From Pannonibacter tanglangensis (GTDB lineage Bacteria > Pseudomonadota > Alphaproteobacteria > Rhizobiales > Stappiaceae): 64,000 bases of DNA. The notes under the pieces were generated by a model. The model made no database searches. It saw only the letters and a list, made by a program, of their open reading frames with translations, and had not been told where the DNA came from. The stretch lies in the NCBI RefSeq assembly GCF_009915685.1, contig NZ_JAABLP010000002.1. One strand, 5' to 3'. The translations under genes and the position numbers were made by a program. This document shows positions 62,083 through 64,000 of this stretch, piece by piece; position 1 is the stretch's first letter, and each line of letters opens with the position of its first letter.

Positions 62083-62922
62083 GGTCTCCGTCTCGTTCCA
62101 AAGGGCCGGCCGCCTGGACGTGGCCGGCCGGCGGCTTCCCGCGCCCGCATCCGCCCGCGCGTGAACGGGGGGCAACGGCCGGCGATGCAGGACGGGCGGA
62201 TGCCCGTGGCTTGCTTATAGTCGCCGCCGCCGGGGCTGTCATCCTGCGGGTTGGGACCGCCCCCGGTTCCGGGCAGTGCGCCGCCCGCCCGGTTTCGGCT
62301 GCCCGGTGCCGGCTGGCGGGAGACGACGAGGAGACGACCGGGGGACGAGGGGGGACGAGGGGGCGGGAAGAGCGGGGGGCGACGGCGATCCGCAGGGATT
62401 GCCTAGCGGCAAGATCCACAGGTTATCCCCTGATGACAGGCCGGTTTTCCCCCGTCGTGACCGGAGGCCTTGCCCCGGCTGTCCCCAGTCTGTCCCCAGT
62501 CTGTCCCCAGCCTATCTCAGGCCTTTTCCCTGCCTGACCCCGGGAAACCCGGTGGGAAAGCCGGGCAAATGCCTGGCCGGACCCGGTGGATATCCCCGTC
62601 CTGCCCCTTGAAGACCTTGCGGCAAGTGCCGGGCAGGGCAGGGGAACCGGCCGCGCCGGGGCTTGGCTGGCTGAAGGCGGGCAGCCGGAGCGCCCGGGTT
62701 GTCCACAGGCCGGAGCCTCGGCGCGGCCCGTTCCCGGCTTTCAGCGGGCCTGACGGCGCAGGGTCCCGCAGGGCTGCCGCCGCGCGTGACCCGGGAGATG
62801 TCCACAGGCTGTCAACAGGGTCATGCCGGGGTTCTGCCGGGGTTGTGCAAGGGGTATGCAAGGGTTGTTCCGGGCGTTGTCCCGGGCATTGTTCCGGGCG
62901 GCTTCCCGCACGTGTCCCGGGC
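62083..62922. other. 840-base region without a gene; short repeats and DnaA-box-like words
   Basis: No open frame here has a ribosome site with plausible protein composition. The region holds GTCCCCAGTCT-type tandem repeats near 62479-62513 and several CCACA words: AGATCCACA (62412-62420), TTGTCCACA (62699-62707) and ATGTCCACA (62798-62806), with a looser CTGTCAACA (62809-62817). The 3' part (62820-62920) is built of near-repeats such as GGGTTGT and CCGGGC. There is no AT-rich unwinding stretch, and no promoter is clear. Confidence 0.5.
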
Positions 62923-63444
62923 TCAGTGCAGGCGGGCTGCGGGCCGTGGGGCGGGCGGCCGGGCGGCCTCGCGCAGCCAGTCGGGCCAGATGGTCATCGG
63001 CCAGCCGGCCGTCTGGCACGCGGCCATGACGATGGCAAGCCATTGCCGCAGTTCGGTCGCGAGGAACGGCACCTGCACCTTGCGCGCCTCGGCCGTCTCC
63101 TGCTCCTTGAACACCAGCCGCATGGCATCCTCGGCCGTGACGATGTCGATGCTGCGGGTGAGGAAGGCATCGGCAGCCGGGGTCGGTGCCACGGGCGGCT
63201 GCGCCTCTTGGCTGGCAACCGCCGCCTCCTGGGCCATGGACTGGCGCAGGTCGGCCAGCGGCTGACCGCTGGTCTGGCCCTCCAGCCAGGCAATGAGGCG
63301 GGGAACCAGCACGCCGAGCATGCGTGCGGTCAGCCAGACGGTGACGCGGTCGCCGCCTGCCGTCTCGCCGCGCAGGCACAGGCGGTCTTCCTCGACCACG
63401 TATTCGGTGGTGAGGCGCGTGAGGGCAAGGGCGTCAGCGGCCAT
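62923..63444 (-). CDS. Protein of unknown function
   Basis: A 173-aa protein. The start at 63444 has a GGGAG site 8 bases upstream. The N-terminal half (LTTEYVVEEDRLCLRGETAGGDRVTVWLTARMLGVLVPRLIAWLEGQ) looks like a compact alpha/beta domain. The middle is Ala/Pro-rich and probably flexible, and the C-terminal third (EDAMRLVFKEQETAEARKVQVPFLATELRQWLAIVMAACQTAGWP) is helical with an aromatic end. There is no signal peptide or membrane segment. It starts 45 bases after the SapC-family stop, so the two are probably one operon. Confidence 0.7.
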   Translation of the reverse strand: MAADALALTRLTTEYVVEEDRLCLRGETAGGDRVTVWLTARMLGVLVPRLIAWLEGQTSGQPLADLRQSMAQEAAVASQEAQPPVAPTPAADAFLTRSIDIVTAEDAMRLVFKEQETAEARKVQVPFLATELRQWLAIVMAACQTAGWPMTIWPDWLREAARPPAPRPAARLH

Positions 63445-63489
63445 GTCCGGGTCTCCCGCAGGTCAGCGCCTGTGACGGCGCGTCTCGCC

Positions 63490-64000
63490 TCAGATGCCGA
63501 AACGGCTCCAGTCGATCGTGTCGTTGTCGGTCGTCGGCATCTCGATCAGCGGCTTCACCGTCGCCGCGATCCGCGCCTCGGCCTCGGCATGGGCGTCGGC
63601 AAGCTGGCCGAGGGACACCAGATGCTGCATGGACACCATCTGGAGATAGGCAATGACCAGAGAACCGGCCTGACGCAGATCCTCGAAGTCGGAGGCCGGA
63701 AGCCTGTTCAGGGCATCCTCGTCAACCCGGAACAGGCCACTCACGGCCTGGCGGCCGCGCGCCCGCGTCTCGATGGTGGTTTCCCAGGGCGCGATCACGT
63801 CCTTTGCCTGCAAGGCCGCAACGGCACGGGCAGTGCGCTGACCGCTGCGGTCGGTCTCCAGCAGGAAATCCAGCACGCGGGCCACTTCCGGGTCGGGCGC
63901 GTTGCCTTCGCCGAAGAACGACAGGGCGGCTGCCGAACTGCCGGGTTCGACGAGCTGTCCGCTGTCCTCGTCGAAACACAGGACGTGCCGGTTGTCTTCC
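63490..64000 (-). CDS. SapC-family protein (5' end outside window)
   Basis: The last ~170 residues of a protein whose start lies beyond the window. RHVLCFDEDSGQLVEP, a run to VARVLDFLLETDRSGQRTARAVAALQAKDVIAPWE and especially SGLFRVDEDALNRLPASDFEDLRQAGSLVIAYLQMVSMQHL match the C-terminal half of SapC-family proteins. The family is named for a Campylobacter S-layer locus gene, and its members are common in Alphaproteobacteria with unclear function. The frame is open to the edge of the window. The unknown 173-aa gene follows directly. Confidence 0.8.
   Translation of the reverse strand, partial: EDNRHVLCFDEDSGQLVEPGSSAAALSFFGEGNAPDPEVARVLDFLLETDRSGQRTARAVAALQAKDVIAPWETTIETRARGRQAVSGLFRVDEDALNRLPASDFEDLRQAGSLVIAYLQMVSMQHLVSLGQLADAHAEAEARIAATVKPLIEMPTTDNDTIDWSRFGI

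Noticed and set aside
62083..62922. Replication origin
   Set aside because: DnaA-box-like words are present, but there is no AT-rich unwinding stretch and no dnaA, repABC, parAB or hemE gene nearby; kept only as a finding.

Overview
The window is high-GC, densely packed DNA from an alphaproteobacterium, most likely a member of the Hyphomicrobiales. The Stappiaceae type is my best guess, but no marker gene fixes the family. The grounds are the many ABC and TRAP solute transporters, the five-enzyme histidine pathway with HutF and HutG, a SapC-family gene, and rhizobial-type palindromic intergenic repeats. I saw no rRNA, tRNA, CRISPR array, transposase or phage gene.

Layout. 1-2222 (+): end of an L-fucose oxidation cluster (FAH-family hydrolase, L-fuconate dehydratase, L-fucose dehydrogenase). 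2290-11403 (-): an oligopeptide-type ABC transporter with a GH20 beta-N-acetylhexosaminidase, a GNAT acetyltransferase and an unrecognised 398-aa protein; it looks like uptake and trimming of amino-sugar oligomers. 11758-15108 (+): a large hybrid sensor kinase transcribed divergently from it. 15130-25479 (-): a galactoside operon with binding protein, two permeases, GH36 alpha-galactosidase, galactose dehydrogenase, KDGal kinase, KDPGal aldolase, lactonase and GH42 beta-galactosidase. An IclR regulator and a transporter ATPase are divergent from it (25632-27497). 27843-38010: a divergent amino-sugar/muropeptide locus. MurQ, an ABC transporter and a Gfo/Idh/MocA protein lie on the minus strand; a BadF-type kinase, a GntR regulator, a SIS deaminase and NagA lie on the plus strand. 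38088-43647: small envelope proteins and surface polysaccharide genes (TupA-like ATP-grasp, flippase, GumK-like glycosyltransferase). 43665-55693: a histidine utilisation locus (hutC, hutF / hutI, hutH, hutG, hutU, hutD) with a three-gene TRAP transporter inside it. 56090-59231 (+): type I secretion ABC exporter and adaptor. 59745-62082 (-): glycosyltransferase and GDP-6-deoxymannose reductase. 62083-62922: about 840 bases without a gene. 62923-64000 (-): an unknown protein and a SapC-family protein cut by the window edge.

How it works together. The window is mainly a catabolic region. Sugars from polysaccharides and cell walls (fucose, galactosides, N-acetylglucosamine, N-acetylmuramic acid) are imported through ABC systems and degraded by oxidative (De Ley-Doudoroff-like) or PTS-independent kinase routes, with a local regulator in most blocks. 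Many genes overlap by 1-4 bases (ATGA, GTGA or TGATG junctions), which implies tight translational coupling.

The most unusual sequence feature is a pair of related ~250-300 bp palindromic intergenic elements (27.5 kb and 59.3 kb). In each case the element lies between two copies of the host gene's own rho-independent terminator. Other notable points are mirror-image promoter/operators between murQ and the kinase gene, inverted copies of a palindromic repeat flanking hutG-hutU-dctP, and a galactose dehydrogenase with Asn at the usual catalytic Lys position.
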